Source: UBA7703 sp034926785
GTDB lineage: Bacteria > Bacillota > Clostridia > Christensenellales > CAG-138
Direction: 5' to 3'
NCBI GenBank assembly: GCA_034926785.1
Contig: JAYFQU010000018.1
Span: 58,912-122,911 of the forward strand
DNA: 64,000 nucleotides
Below, one piece after another: positions 42,359-50,502 of the stretch. Each line of letters opens with the position of its first letter. Positions within the stretch are counted from its first letter, which is position 1. The notes beneath the pieces were generated by a model that made no database searches, was not told where the DNA came from, and saw only the letters and a program-made list of their open reading frames with translations. A program made the position numbers and the translations under genes.

Positions 42359-42573
42359 TTCGATTTCCTCCTTATCCGTCTTTTCTCCCAGAAGCACCGC
42401 CAGTTCCAGCGAAGGATCGCGCCGAGGCGGGTTCTAGCTTGCGCATAAAGATGGAAACCGCCATCCTTATTTCCCCAGCAAATAAGCTCGTATATTGATC
42501 TTATATTGCTTATGCGCCCAACGGAACAATCAGGTTCTTTTCTGCACTTCGTGCACTTGCTCGGCTTAATCAT
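42355..42573 (-). CDS. Hypothetical basic Cys/Trp-rich protein
   Basis: 72 residues, MIKPSKCTKCRKEPDCSVGR ... RWNWRCFWEKRRIRRKSK. The first Cys pair may bind zinc. Overlaps the next gene (ATGA). Unknown function. Confidence 0.6.
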   Translation of the reverse strand: MIKPSKCTKCRKEPDCSVGRISNIRSIYELICWGNKDGGFHLYAQARTRLGAILRWNWRCFWEKRRIRRKSK

Positions 42574-42824
42574 GCGTCACCGTCCTTGCGCTTGCCTAAC
42601 GCACAATAGAAATCCGGCTGATGAATCGCCTCTGTAGCCAAACATGATTCATACCCGTTTTCTGGCGACATACCGTAATCGCAATCCTTGCACCGCACGA
42701 CCCCCACAACGTCGGCGGCGGGGATGGCGTTCAACGCCTTCTGAATGACTTCCTGCGGGTACGTTATTCCGTCTGAGTTATCAAACATACCTAGCGCATC
42801 CTCGCGCTTGATGTAGTCACTCAT
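42570..42824 (-). CDS. Hypothetical MSDYIKREDAL-type phage protein
   Basis: 84 residues; the start at MSDYIKREDALGMFDNSD has AAGGAG six bases upstream. AIPAADVVGVVRCKDCDYGM and DFYCALGKRKDGDA form the widespread clostridial phage pattern of a short helical start followed by a CxxC...C zinc-binding tail. Function unknown. Confidence 0.75.
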   Translation of the reverse strand: MSDYIKREDALGMFDNSDGITYPQEVIQKALNAIPAADVVGVVRCKDCDYGMSPENGYESCLATEAIHQPDFYCALGKRKDGDA

Positions 42825-43461
42825 GATGATCTCCTTTCGGCTCGCCCCACATTTTGGGGCTGACCTCTTTCGGCTCGGTAGCGTAGGCTCTCCATCCGAG
42901 GACGCGCAGCCCGAAGTGTCCGGCTGGATCGTTGTACTCCATATTGATAAAGTCTTCGTCTGGTTCAAACGGTTCATTCATTCCGTCTGACGTGAGTTCG
43001 TCGCTTATAAGATAAAGCGAATGTGCGCCGTTGGCGTAATGGTCAATAACCACGATAGCCCATCCATGCTCGCCAGAACCTTTCTGCACATAAACTGGTT
43101 TGTCATCCATACCCAGCAATTCATCCAGCGTCAGCGGGTTCTCCCGCTCCTGCTGGGCGCGGAGGGCAGTAGTTGCCCACTTTGTTCTACGCCATTTGAA
43201 ATGACACTCTCCATCATCATCAAATTGCGATCCATCTAACTCGCACCCCTTATCGTTTGGATTGTGGGCACATATATTGCACTTTTCCCCAGAAGTATCC
43301 TCTCCCGCGAGTAACTCAATGTCTCTTTCCGCTTCGTCCGCAGAATTAAGCGCATCTATTGCCTTGACTAAAGCTTCCCCTAATTTGATGTGCGGATATT
43401 CTCCGATGCGGTGAACTCGCATGTGATCCTGAATGATTTTAATTGCTTCCTGCTCACTCAT
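42817..43461 (-). CDS. Hypothetical phage protein with DUF551-like features
   Basis: 214 residues from MSEQEAIKIIQDHMRVHRIG with AGGAGG seven bases upstream. Cys-rich middle (GEKCNICAHNPNDKGCELDG) and DELLGMDDKPVYVQKGSGEH followed by WAIVVIDHYAN and a C-terminal LRVLGWRAYATEP. The DDKPVYV...W.VI...RAY.T.P pattern recurs in clostridial phage proteins; function unknown. Confidence 0.7.
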   Translation of the reverse strand: MSEQEAIKIIQDHMRVHRIGEYPHIKLGEALVKAIDALNSADEAERDIELLAGEDTSGEKCNICAHNPNDKGCELDGSQFDDDGECHFKWRRTKWATTALRAQQERENPLTLDELLGMDDKPVYVQKGSGEHGWAIVVIDHYANGAHSLYLISDELTSDGMNEPFEPDEDFINMEYNDPAGHFGLRVLGWRAYATEPKEVSPKMWGEPKGDHHE

Positions 43462-43694
43462 GGCTGTTCCTCCTCTTTGCGCATTTGTAAAACTTGAGCT
43501 TCGCAGTAAATCGGATATACCTTCGACCATTGCGGGATATCCAAAAACTGAACGCGATCGATCGAAATTCTAGCCATCGTTCCATCCTCCCTTTCGATAA
43601 CGCAATAAGGTGCGGATGCCATTTCGCCAGCAACCAGCAAGCAGTATCCGATCTGCGCTGTGTCAAATTCCCTGTATGCGCATTTTCTTCTCAT
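43458..43694 (-). CDS. Hypothetical phage protein
   Basis: 78 residues from MRRKCAYREFDTAQIGYCLL, with a GGGAG box somewhat distant. VIEREDGTMARISIDRVQFL suggests a small beta-barrel (SH3-like) regulator. Overlaps the next start by four bases. Unknown function. Confidence 0.6.
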   Translation of the reverse strand: MRRKCAYREFDTAQIGYCLLVAGEMASAPYCVIEREDGTMARISIDRVQFLDIPQWSKVYPIYCEAQVLQMRKEEEQP

Positions 43695-43699
43695 CCGCG

Positions 43700-43909
43700 T
43701 CACTCTCCCTTCCCCGCAAAAGCGGCGCAAATCCTATTGACGCTCGCATCCGTGAGGTCTGTCCAGTATCGCGTTTCTCCGTTTTTGAGACAGACTCCGT
43801 AGTACCAATGTCCGCGCTCATAAGTTACCCACCAGCGCTCCACTCCAACCGATTCTACTTGAGCGATAAACTCGTTTTCTTGGTCTGTCTTACTTTTATG
43901 TTTTTTCAT
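43700..43909 (-). CDS. Hypothetical 69-residue phage protein
   Basis: MKKHKSKTDQENEFIAQVES, WWVTYERGHWYYGVCLKNGE. Aromatic-rich beta strands; no motif. One base after the upstream stop. Confidence 0.55.
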   Translation of the reverse strand: MKKHKSKTDQENEFIAQVESVGVERWWVTYERGHWYYGVCLKNGETRYWTDLTDASVNRICAAFAGKGE

Positions 43910-44347
43910 CTATTCTCCCTCTCCCGCGCTAGACGTAAGTGCGGCGGCGGCTTCTTTGTACGATGCGAAAACTTTCTCGCCCCATTTCCCGCGACCGATA
44001 TTAAAAACAACAACGCTAACACCACAACGATCATGAAATATTATGTCGCTTACAATCCCGCATCTAGGATGAATCGTTCCGCAATAATTCCGCAAACACC
44101 AGACTGTATCTCCAACCTTGCACGGCAGCACCACCACGCGCCCCTCGCGCTCTGCGGATGCGAGTTCGCGGAGGCGGTCGAAAGGTAGATCGAATATCAT
44201 TTCCAATGACTGTTGTTCGTTCGATACTTCTTTTACATTCGCTCTCGGAAACCTCGCAATGTCGTTTGAATCAATCGTTCCTCCAACGTGGTTATGTGCG
44301 TACTTCATCAACGCATCTACACTTACATACCCGTTATAGTTTTTCAT
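43910..44347 (-). CDS. Hypothetical phage protein with KOW/SH3-like core
   Basis: 145 residues from MKNYNGYVSVDALMKYAHNH with AGGAGG upstream. The C-terminal half (REGRVVVLPCKVGDTVWCLR ... EKVFASYKEAAAAL) is the frequent phage pattern VLPCKVGDxVW...vF.T.EEA..AL, a small beta-barrel domain of unknown role. Confidence 0.72.
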   Translation of the reverse strand: MKNYNGYVSVDALMKYAHNHVGGTIDSNDIARFPRANVKEVSNEQQSLEMIFDLPFDRLRELASAEREGRVVVLPCKVGDTVWCLRNYCGTIHPRCGIVSDIIFHDRCGVSVVVFNIGRGKWGEKVFASYKEAAAALTSSAGEGE

Positions 44348-44688
44348 TCTCCGTCCTCCTTCGTATACGGGCTGTTCAGCATATCGAATAGGCAATCCCT
44401 GCAATCCCTGTGATCGTAACAGTGGTAGTTCGGATTTTTGCAACAAGAACAATCCTGAAAATCCATCATGAAATCGATCAATTCCCACACGCTCATGCCC
44501 TTGATGGCTTCAAAGACGATGAGGGGATTTTTCCGCTCCATCTCCGCGATCTGCACCTCTGGACGAACGGGCGCGGCGGGAAAGTTCTCGACCAACTTAA
44601 ACAGCGCGTCGCAATACTGGTCGTTGTCGATGAAGGTTGTCCCCTTTAGTCTCAATAGCAATTCATCAGCGTCAATGTACTTCGGCAT
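44344..44688 (-). CDS. Hypothetical phage protein, MPKYIDADELL type
   Basis: 114 residues. MPKYIDADELLLRLKGTTFI is shared with many clostridial phage proteins; PAAPVRPEVQIAEMERK follows the same pattern. The middle carries CSCCKNPNYHCYDHRDCRDC, a dense Cys/His cluster. Unknown function. Confidence 0.7.
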   Translation of the reverse strand: MPKYIDADELLLRLKGTTFIDNDQYCDALFKLVENFPAAPVRPEVQIAEMERKNPLIVFEAIKGMSVWELIDFMMDFQDCSCCKNPNYHCYDHRDCRDCLFDMLNSPYTKEDGE

Positions 44689-44902
44689 TTGGTGCTCCTT
44701 TCAGCGCGTCTTCAATCACAAACGAATCATCGAACGGCGTAACGCACAGCAGTACGCCCTTCTTGAGTTTCTCGGTCACTCCCGCGTCGCCGTAAGCCCA
44801 TCGAGTGCCGTTGAAGTCGCAGAGGACGCGCTTCATGCCAAGCGATTGCAGGCGTTCCAGTTCGGCGTAGTCGAGGACGTTGAGAATGTACACGGGCTTC
44901 AC
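44672..44902 (-). CDS. Hypothetical 76-residue phage protein
   Basis: The GTG at 44902 overlaps the stop of the upstream membrane peptide (GTGA) and is chosen over longer starts. KPVYILNVLDYAELERLQSL, GMKRVLCDFNGTRWAYGDAG. Unknown function. Confidence 0.6.
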   Translation of the reverse strand: MKPVYILNVLDYAELERLQSLGMKRVLCDFNGTRWAYGDAGVTEKLKKGVLLCVTPFDDSFVIEDALKGAPNAEVH

Positions 44903-45021
44903 CACGCGAACCACATCTTGACGATTGCCAGAACCGTGACGATGTTCGCGAGCATCAGTGCCATGCATGTGAAAAACCCGATGGCGAATGCGATTGTGAT
45001 CCGCTTCATGTCTGCGTTCAT
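44899..45021 (-). CDS. 40-residue single-span membrane protein
   Basis: MNADMKRITIAFAIGFFTCM then ALMLANIVTVLAIVKMWFAW: a short basic start and a long hydrophobic span. The ATG overlaps the end of the VRR-NUC gene and has a GAAAGG box. Small membrane proteins in this position sometimes act in exclusion; unknown here. Confidence 0.6.
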   Translation of the reverse strand: MNADMKRITIAFAIGFFTCMALMLANIVTVLAIVKMWFAW

Positions 45022-45377
45022 TTTTTGCCTTTCTGCAAATAGCGTTCTATTTCGTCTTTTGCTTGTTCGAATCCGTAGCACACAACAGTCAAATATCCTT
45101 CGTCGGATAGACGGTCGACCCAATTCTGTTGCTGATCCGATACGCGGCCTTTTTCAGATTTCATTTCGATGAACATTCCGTGATATTCTCCTCTAGCGGA
45201 TGGGATGAAGATGTCCGGGACCCCTGATTTCACGCCTTGATCTTTTAGGTGCTTCGCCTCGATCACGTCTCTTGTCCCTCCATTTGGGATATGGAACATC
45301 AAAACAAGGTCTGGATATTTTCCAGATGCGTAGGCCGCCCATCTGAAAAGTGCTGTTTGCTCTTGCGCTTCGGTCAT
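45018..45377 (-). CDS. VRR-NUC domain nuclease
   Basis: 119 residues: TEAQEQTALFRWAAYASGKY, FHIPNGGTRDVIEAKHLKDQ, GVKSGVPDIFIPSARGEYHG and MFIEMKSEKGRVSDQQQNWV contain the PD-(D/E)xK core (PDI...ExK) of VRR-NUC proteins, structure-specific DNA nucleases found beside phage helicases. It overlaps the DnaB gene by four bases. Confidence 0.9.
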   Translation of the reverse strand: MTEAQEQTALFRWAAYASGKYPDLVLMFHIPNGGTRDVIEAKHLKDQGVKSGVPDIFIPSARGEYHGMFIEMKSEKGRVSDQQQNWVDRLSDEGYLTVVCYGFEQAKDEIERYLQKGKK

Positions 45378-46669
45378 TCGTCAAAAACTCCTTTCGGGAT
45401 TTGTACGTCCTTAAATGCTTCATCCGTGTACCGTGTCCACGCTGGGTTCCATACGAGATCGATGTCACCCGTGCGCCCGTGTCTGTTTTTCCCGATGATG
45501 AGCGTCGTTTCTTTGCATTCCGGCGATTCGTCCTCTCGGTGCAGCATGAGAATGACATCCGCGTCCTGTTCAATCGCTCCGCTCTCGCGAAGGTCTGAAA
45601 CTACCGGCCTTCTTCCGACCGACTGCCGGCTCAACTGAGACAGCACCACCACCGGACATTCGATCTCGCGAGACAGGATTTTGAGTGAACGCGTTATCAT
45701 GCCCAAGTCCTCGGTTCGCGTGCTGTTTTTTCTCACCGGTGTTCGGATGAGCTGCAAGTAGTCGATTACGATGCAGTCTAGTTTCCCAGCGGATTGTTTG
45801 ACCTTGTACGCCTGTGCGATGATCTGATCTACCGTGAGGCTGGCGCGGTCGTCAATGTACAGCTTCCACTTCGATATCTTGCTCTGCGTGTCAAGGATCG
45901 CGTTGACGGCCTTGCTTTCGCCTCGGTACGCCCCATAAGGATCGATCATGGCCTCAGACAGATTGATGCGCTCGGACACTTCGACCGCCGACATTTCCAG
46001 CGAGCAGAACAGCACGGTTCGTTCCATCCGCCCAAGATTTGCGGAGATGTTGCTCGCGAGCGCCGTCTTTCCGATACCAGGGCGAGCGGCGATGATGTAC
46101 AACCGCCCCGGATATAGCCCTCTCGTGTACGCATCAAGCAACCTAAACCCCGTTGGAATCCCTCGCGAGTTGTCGCCTAGTCGGTTTGTCACCTCTGGCA
46201 AGCAATCTTCTATCCGGACAACGCCGGATGATCCGATTGAACCTACCTCGCTCAGCACGGACCGTGCGGTATCGACATATGCGTCCTCGCCGCTTCCGGC
46301 TTCTGATACCGCCTTTTTCATGCCAGCAATGAACGTTCTGGCTTTTCTCGCGCTCTGCACTGATTCGATGTAATAGCGGACGTTTGCCGAAGTCGGTACG
46401 AATGTCACGAGATCGGTGAGGAAATCCATTCCTCCGGTGCGTTCGAGCTTGCCCTTTAACTCAAGCTCTGTTGACAGAGTGACCAGATCGACGGCGGACT
46501 CGCTGCTCCATAGGCTCTTTATCGCCTTGAATACCTCGCGCGTTTGCGCCGAGGTGAAATCTTCATCCACCATCTCCCCGCATACCACGGGGAGACAGGC
46601 AGAATCGATCAGCGCAGAGCCAAGAACTGAGCGTTCAGCGTCAGATATTGCATTACTCACTGGAATCAC
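45374..46669 (-). CDS. dnaB: Replicative DNA helicase, DnaB family
   Basis: 431 residues: an N-terminal interaction domain (AERSVLGSALIDSACLP), linker, and RecA-type ATPase with GRLYIIAARPGIGKTALASN (Walker A), CSLEMSAVEVSERI, DCIVIDYLQLI (Walker B) and SDLRESGAIEQDADVILMLH, ending with IGKNRHGRTGDIDLVWNP. It unwinds the phage replication fork. Together with the primosome-like gene at 48443 it forms the replication module. Confidence 0.95.
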   Translation of the reverse strand: MIPVSNAISDAERSVLGSALIDSACLPVVCGEMVDEDFTSAQTREVFKAIKSLWSSESAVDLVTLSTELELKGKLERTGGMDFLTDLVTFVPTSANVRYYIESVQSARKARTFIAGMKKAVSEAGSGEDAYVDTARSVLSEVGSIGSSGVVRIEDCLPEVTNRLGDNSRGIPTGFRLLDAYTRGLYPGRLYIIAARPGIGKTALASNISANLGRMERTVLFCSLEMSAVEVSERINLSEAMIDPYGAYRGESKAVNAILDTQSKISKWKLYIDDRASLTVDQIIAQAYKVKQSAGKLDCIVIDYLQLIRTPVRKNSTRTEDLGMITRSLKILSREIECPVVVLSQLSRQSVGRRPVVSDLRESGAIEQDADVILMLHREDESPECKETTLIIGKNRHGRTGDIDLVWNPAWTRYTDEAFKDVQIPKGVFDE

Positions 46670-46677
46670 CTCGCATT

Positions 46678-48462
46678 CTATGCAACATTCTTTCTCCGCG
46701 CGCTACTCGGCGCGTTTCCTGATATAAGCGCCGCCGCTACTGGTGGGCAAACCATGTTGCCGCACCGCGCGACCTGCTCTGACTTTGCATAGGGCTTTCC
46801 GTCTGCGTCTCTGTCGATGATGTAATCGGCAGGCGCTCCCTGTGCGTTGAATAGCTCTCGCGGCGACAGCATGCGCAGGCCGATGTCTGCGATGAAATAC
46901 CATGCGCCCAGCAGATTGATGAGTAATACCTCGTCATCCGTTAGGGTGTAGCCACAGAACCGATTGAGCATGTCGCGAACATCTGCCCAGTAACACATAT
47001 CCGTTCCGGGCAAGTACCGCTCCACCCGCGTCTTGACCGCTCCAAACTCTCCTGCGGATGCCGTGATTGTCCTGAGTGGATCTTCCGCGCGCTGCCCTTT
47101 GTCCTGTCCTTTGAACTCTGCGACGTGCGCGACGGTCAGCGCTTCGCGGTCTTTTGAGGTTATCGTGTGAAGCGGATCAACCAGCGGCAATCCGTCCTGC
47201 GCGTTTCCGTAGAACTCCGACAGATGCGCAGTGATGAATCCATATCGGTTTGCCGCGTCTACCGTCATGACGGGTTCGGCGAGCGACTGACCGCGCACTT
47301 TTTCGCTCTGCTCGGTGTGATACTGGATGAGCGACGGCGATATCATGCACTGTTCGGCTTTGCTCACAATCGTTTTCACAGGTTCATCCGCGCCATAGAT
47401 GCGGTCTGATGCAAACCCTGTCTGTCCGATTGCCATCATGGAGACCTCGCATAACTCGTGCGCTCCGACCGAAGTGATGGTTGACAGTGGCTTTTCGATG
47501 CATTGTGCTTGGTTGTCAAACTTGCCTTGTACAATAAACGGCTGTATTGTAGGATTGACGATCCCGTTGCCATTTTTCGCGGTTATTGTGCCGTATGGCT
47601 TCCCAACGTCACCGCCCCGGAACAAATCACGGTTCTCCTCGGTCGTGCTGTGATTTACCCCGACAATGAACGGCTTGGCGCTCTTGATCGTGAATTTGTC
47701 AATCCCGCGCGCTATGCGCTTAAGCGTGTTATCTGCCAGCGGACGCACCGCGTTCACGCCATACTGTGCCTTGATCTCCTGCTTGCTTGCGAATATGGAC
47801 GGGCATGGTAATGACCAATCAATAATCTCTGCTGCCGTGCGCAACGGTTGTTTCCATCCGCTCGCGGCGTCCAGCGTTTCAGGGCTGGCGTGTGTCGGTT
47901 CAGGCCACACGATTGGGTTCCCGTCGCACCGCGCGACGAGGTAAAAGCGTTTGCGGCTCGTCGGTGCGCCATAGTCTGCGGCTATCAGCTCGTGATACTC
48001 CACGACACATCCCAGCGCCTCCAACTGAGAAAGCCATTGCCGGAACGTCTCGCCCTTGCGCGACTTGATCGGCTTGCCCTTGCGCACTGGCCCCCATGTC
48101 ACAAACTCCTCGACGTTTTCGAGGATGATGACGCTCGGCCTTACCGTCCCCGCCCATCGCAGGACGATCCACGCAAGTCCGCGTATGCCTTTATCAACGA
48201 GCGCCGCGCCCTTGGCTTTGCTGAAATGCTTGCAGTCCGGCGAGAACCAGGCAACATCAACCGCTTGCCCTCCGCACGCCTCACGCGGGTCAACGTTCCA
48301 AACCGACTCACAATAGTGCTTCGTGCCCGGATGATTGACCGTGTGCATCCTGATCGCTTTCGGGTCATGGTTGATAGCAATATCAACATCACGCCCCAGC
48401 GCGAGCCTGAACCCCGTGGAGGCACCGCCGCCACCTGCAAAACTATCGACTAGAAGTCCCAT
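46678..48462 (-). CDS. DNA (cytosine-5) methyltransferase with repeated target-recognition region
   Basis: 594 residues. SAM motif LLVDSFAGGGGASTGFRLAL, catalytic loop DVAWFSPDCKHFSKAKG (Cys kept, PC replaced by DC), ENVEEFVTWGP, YGAPTSRKRFYLVAR, and C-terminal motifs RMLSPRELFNAQGAP and GNMVCPPVAAAL. Between about 270 and 500 several units of a [K/E/D]P(L/V)xTITxK pattern repeat, giving a very long recognition region. No restriction enzyme is adjacent, so protection against host restriction is inferred. It overlaps the replication gene by 20 bases. Confidence 0.9.
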   Translation of the reverse strand: MGLLVDSFAGGGGASTGFRLALGRDVDIAINHDPKAIRMHTVNHPGTKHYCESVWNVDPREACGGQAVDVAWFSPDCKHFSKAKGAALVDKGIRGLAWIVLRWAGTVRPSVIILENVEEFVTWGPVRKGKPIKSRKGETFRQWLSQLEALGCVVEYHELIAADYGAPTSRKRFYLVARCDGNPIVWPEPTHASPETLDAASGWKQPLRTAAEIIDWSLPCPSIFASKQEIKAQYGVNAVRPLADNTLKRIARGIDKFTIKSAKPFIVGVNHSTTEENRDLFRGGDVGKPYGTITAKNGNGIVNPTIQPFIVQGKFDNQAQCIEKPLSTITSVGAHELCEVSMMAIGQTGFASDRIYGADEPVKTIVSKAEQCMISPSLIQYHTEQSEKVRGQSLAEPVMTVDAANRYGFITAHLSEFYGNAQDGLPLVDPLHTITSKDREALTVAHVAEFKGQDKGQRAEDPLRTITASAGEFGAVKTRVERYLPGTDMCYWADVRDMLNRFCGYTLTDDEVLLINLLGAWYFIADIGLRMLSPRELFNAQGAPADYIIDRDADGKPYAKSEQVARCGNMVCPPVAAALISGNAPSSARRKNVA

Positions 48463-49171
48463 CCAATAGGTTTCCTTTCTCGTCGATCATCGGAGCAGGC
48501 TTCGCTTTCGGTTTTTCCTGCGGACTCGACACGATTTCATCATCGTAGCTTCCGGCGTTGAGATACGTGGCGGGGTAGGGGATGTATTGACCGCCATCCT
48601 TTTTCCACTCCGGCGTGTTCAGGTGCTCGCTTACCGATCCAATCAACTTGTCGATGGTAGGAGCGGACTTCGACCGCGCAAGTTTCTCAAATGCTCTCTT
48701 TGCCGCGTCTCTTGATTTCTTCTTCGGGTAAGCCTTCCAGAACGTCTCAAAATCCGAAGTAGAGAGAGTATATGTGTTTATATCTGGTTTACTATCTGGT
48801 AATGGTTGCTCACTTTTGGGCAATGAGTTGCTCAATTCTGAGCAATGGGTTGGTCGATTTTCAGCAATGGCAACAACGGATTCAGCAAGCGAAAACCAGC
48901 GCGTTCTGTCCTGACCGCTTTCGTTGTAATTCCCAACGATGATTGCTCCGCTCTCGCGAAGGCCTTGTATCATGCGGTCGATCTTCTGTCTGCTCCAGAA
49001 CGGGAATATCTCCGTGAATGCCTGTGCGCTGTTGTATGTCCAGTAGCGTCCGTCGTGAAGGTGTTTCTTGTTCGCCGTGTTGTGCTGAATCCAGAAGTAA
49101 AGGTGGTTCAGCAGCACGGCTTCCTCTACGCCGTATTGTTCGGCGAGTTTTGTGTTGAATGAGTAGTCCAT
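48443..49171 (-). CDS. Phage replication initiation/primosome-type protein
   Basis: 242 residues: a winged-helix N-terminus (EQYGVEEAVLLNHLYFWIQH, AFTEIFPFWSRQKIDRMIQG) and a DnaD-like or helicase-loader C-terminus with FETFWKAYPKKKSRDAAKRA and GGQYIPYPATYLNAGSYDDE, a segment shared by many phage replisome organisers. It likely opens the origin or loads DnaB. Confidence 0.82.
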   Translation of the reverse strand: MDYSFNTKLAEQYGVEEAVLLNHLYFWIQHNTANKKHLHDGRYWTYNSAQAFTEIFPFWSRQKIDRMIQGLRESGAIIVGNYNESGQDRTRWFSLAESVVAIAENRPTHCSELSNSLPKSEQPLPDSKPDINTYTLSTSDFETFWKAYPKKKSRDAAKRAFEKLARSKSAPTIDKLIGSVSEHLNTPEWKKDGGQYIPYPATYLNAGSYDDEIVSSPQEKPKAKPAPMIDEKGNLLDGTSSR

Positions 49172-49179
49172 GTAACCTC

Positions 49180-49575
49180 CTAGAATGGGATGTCATCGCT
49201 TTGAATGTCGGTAAAACCTGCCATGTCCTGCGTGTCTTCGTGGGGCCCCGCACTATCCTGCTTCGGCGAAAGGAACTCCACCTCGTCCGCCTGAACGTCC
49301 AGTGACATGCGCGTGGTTCCGTCCTTGGCTTCGTAGGTGCGCGCCTGTAACTCGCCGATGACAGCGCATTTCTTGCCTTTTGTCAGGTAACGCGCGCAGG
49401 ACTCGCCAAGACCGCGCCAAGCGTTGATGCGAAAGAAGTCTGTCGGGCGCTCGCCGCCCTGCGGTGCAAATTTGCGGTTTACTGCGATGGTGAACGAAGC
49501 GACAGTTACGCCGTTCTGGGTGGAGCGCACCTCTGGGTCGGAACATAAATTCCCGGTTAAAAATAACTTATTCAC
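49180..49575 (-). CDS. ssb: Single-stranded DNA-binding protein
   Basis: 131 residues, OB-fold: MNKLFLTGNLCSDPEVRST, VASFTIAVNRKF, DFFRINAWRGLGESCARYL, KGKKCAVIGELQARTYEAKD, then a linker and the acidic tip DDIPF that recruits partner proteins. Protects phage ssDNA in replication and recombination. Confidence 0.95.
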   Translation of the reverse strand: MNKLFLTGNLCSDPEVRSTQNGVTVASFTIAVNRKFAPQGGERPTDFFRINAWRGLGESCARYLTKGKKCAVIGELQARTYEAKDGTTRMSLDVQADEVEFLSPKQDSAGPHEDTQDMAGFTDIQSDDIPF

Positions 49576-50036
49576 TGTGCTTTTTTCCTTTCGCTGTTGT
49601 GCATCGCCGAGTGCTGGCCCCGGCGCATTATTACTAAATTCTCTGGCCTATTGTCGGCTTTGATTCCGTTCTTGTGGTGAACGATCTCGTTACTTTCTAG
49701 TCTTCTTCCGAGCAATCTTTCGGCGATTATCCTGTGTTCCATTACAATCCCGTCTTTCCCGCTGTCGGGATGCTCTGGAATATATAGACCGACATATCCC
49801 TTTGACATCTTTCTTCGGTATCCGTTGAAATTTGGCGTACCAGCTCCAAGCCTAGATTCGGACCTGTGTGCTCGCGTGGCCTCTGGTTTCTTCGATATAC
49901 CGTTTCGGCTTGCATAGTGGTCTATCGCTCCTTTAGATCGATTAATCAGTGGCGCTATTTCGGAAGAGCGTAGAGTCGGATACTTATCTTCTACGATGTC
50001 TTTTTGCCATTGCTTCCAAGAACCATTTCTGTGCAT
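49572..50036 (-). CDS. HNH homing-type endonuclease
   Basis: 154 residues: KGYVGLYIPEHPDSGKDGIV, MEHRIIAERLLGRRLESNEI, VHHKNGIKADNRPENLVI are the typical free-standing HNH homing enzyme seen in phages (HH, N motifs). An N-terminal HTH-like region (YPTLRSSEIAPLINRSKGAI) may read DNA. It sits between the SSB and a small gene as an insertion-like intruder overlapping the SSB start. Confidence 0.88.
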   Translation of the reverse strand: MHRNGSWKQWQKDIVEDKYPTLRSSEIAPLINRSKGAIDHYASRNGISKKPEATRAHRSESRLGAGTPNFNGYRRKMSKGYVGLYIPEHPDSGKDGIVMEHRIIAERLLGRRLESNEIVHHKNGIKADNRPENLVIMRRGQHSAMHNSERKKAQ

Positions 50037-50046
50037 TATTTGCTCC

Positions 50047-50502
50047 TTATTTATTATTTTCGTCCGCGTCCGTAGCGGGGTTTTGTTCGAGGATGTTTCC
50101 GAGCCATTCGTCTGATGAGAGCAGAATAATCGGAACCTCTCCGCTGTAGCGGTATACGGTTCTGATTGTCGATACGCGAGAGCTGATGACTTCCGCGCTT
50201 GCTCCCGCTTTCAACCACCGCTTCATCCATTCATTCAGTTCTTCCTCGCGCGGCATGACGGTCAAAAATTCGATTCCGCGCTTATATAACTCGTCGTGGA
50301 TTGGCTGGACGTTCGGCACGAGGATGTACCGATACTGTTTGCTCACCCTGATCTCTACTAGATCGCGGACAAATCGGATCGGGTCAGCACCCTCGGGAAA
50401 GTCGCGGTCAAGCGTGAAGGTAGAATGCGTTTTCTCGGCCTCGAAGAACGTCCGCCCGATTCCGGGAGCGCAGAGGATGATGTCGCTGTTTTTGTATGTC
50501 AT
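50047..50502 (-). CDS. Phage P-loop kinase-like protein with degenerate Walker A
   Basis: 151 residues. CAPGIGRTFFEAEKTHSTFT aligns with FPGIGKTxF P-loops, but Lys is Arg. YRYILVPNVQPIHDELYKRG, IEFLTVMPREEELNEWMKRW and the preceding D-rich segment resemble a widespread phage nucleotide-kinase-like family. Activity is doubtful without the Lys. The call is by eye. Confidence 0.55.
   Translation of the reverse strand: MTYKNSDIILCAPGIGRTFFEAEKTHSTFTLDRDFPEGADPIRFVRDLVEIRVSKQYRYILVPNVQPIHDELYKRGIEFLTVMPREEELNEWMKRWLKAGASAEVISSRVSTIRTVYRYSGEVPIILLSSDEWLGNILEQNPATDADENNK

Noticed and set aside
46678..48462. Complete restriction-modification system
   Set aside because: Only the methyltransferase is present; neighbours are replication genes, and no restriction endonuclease is seen.
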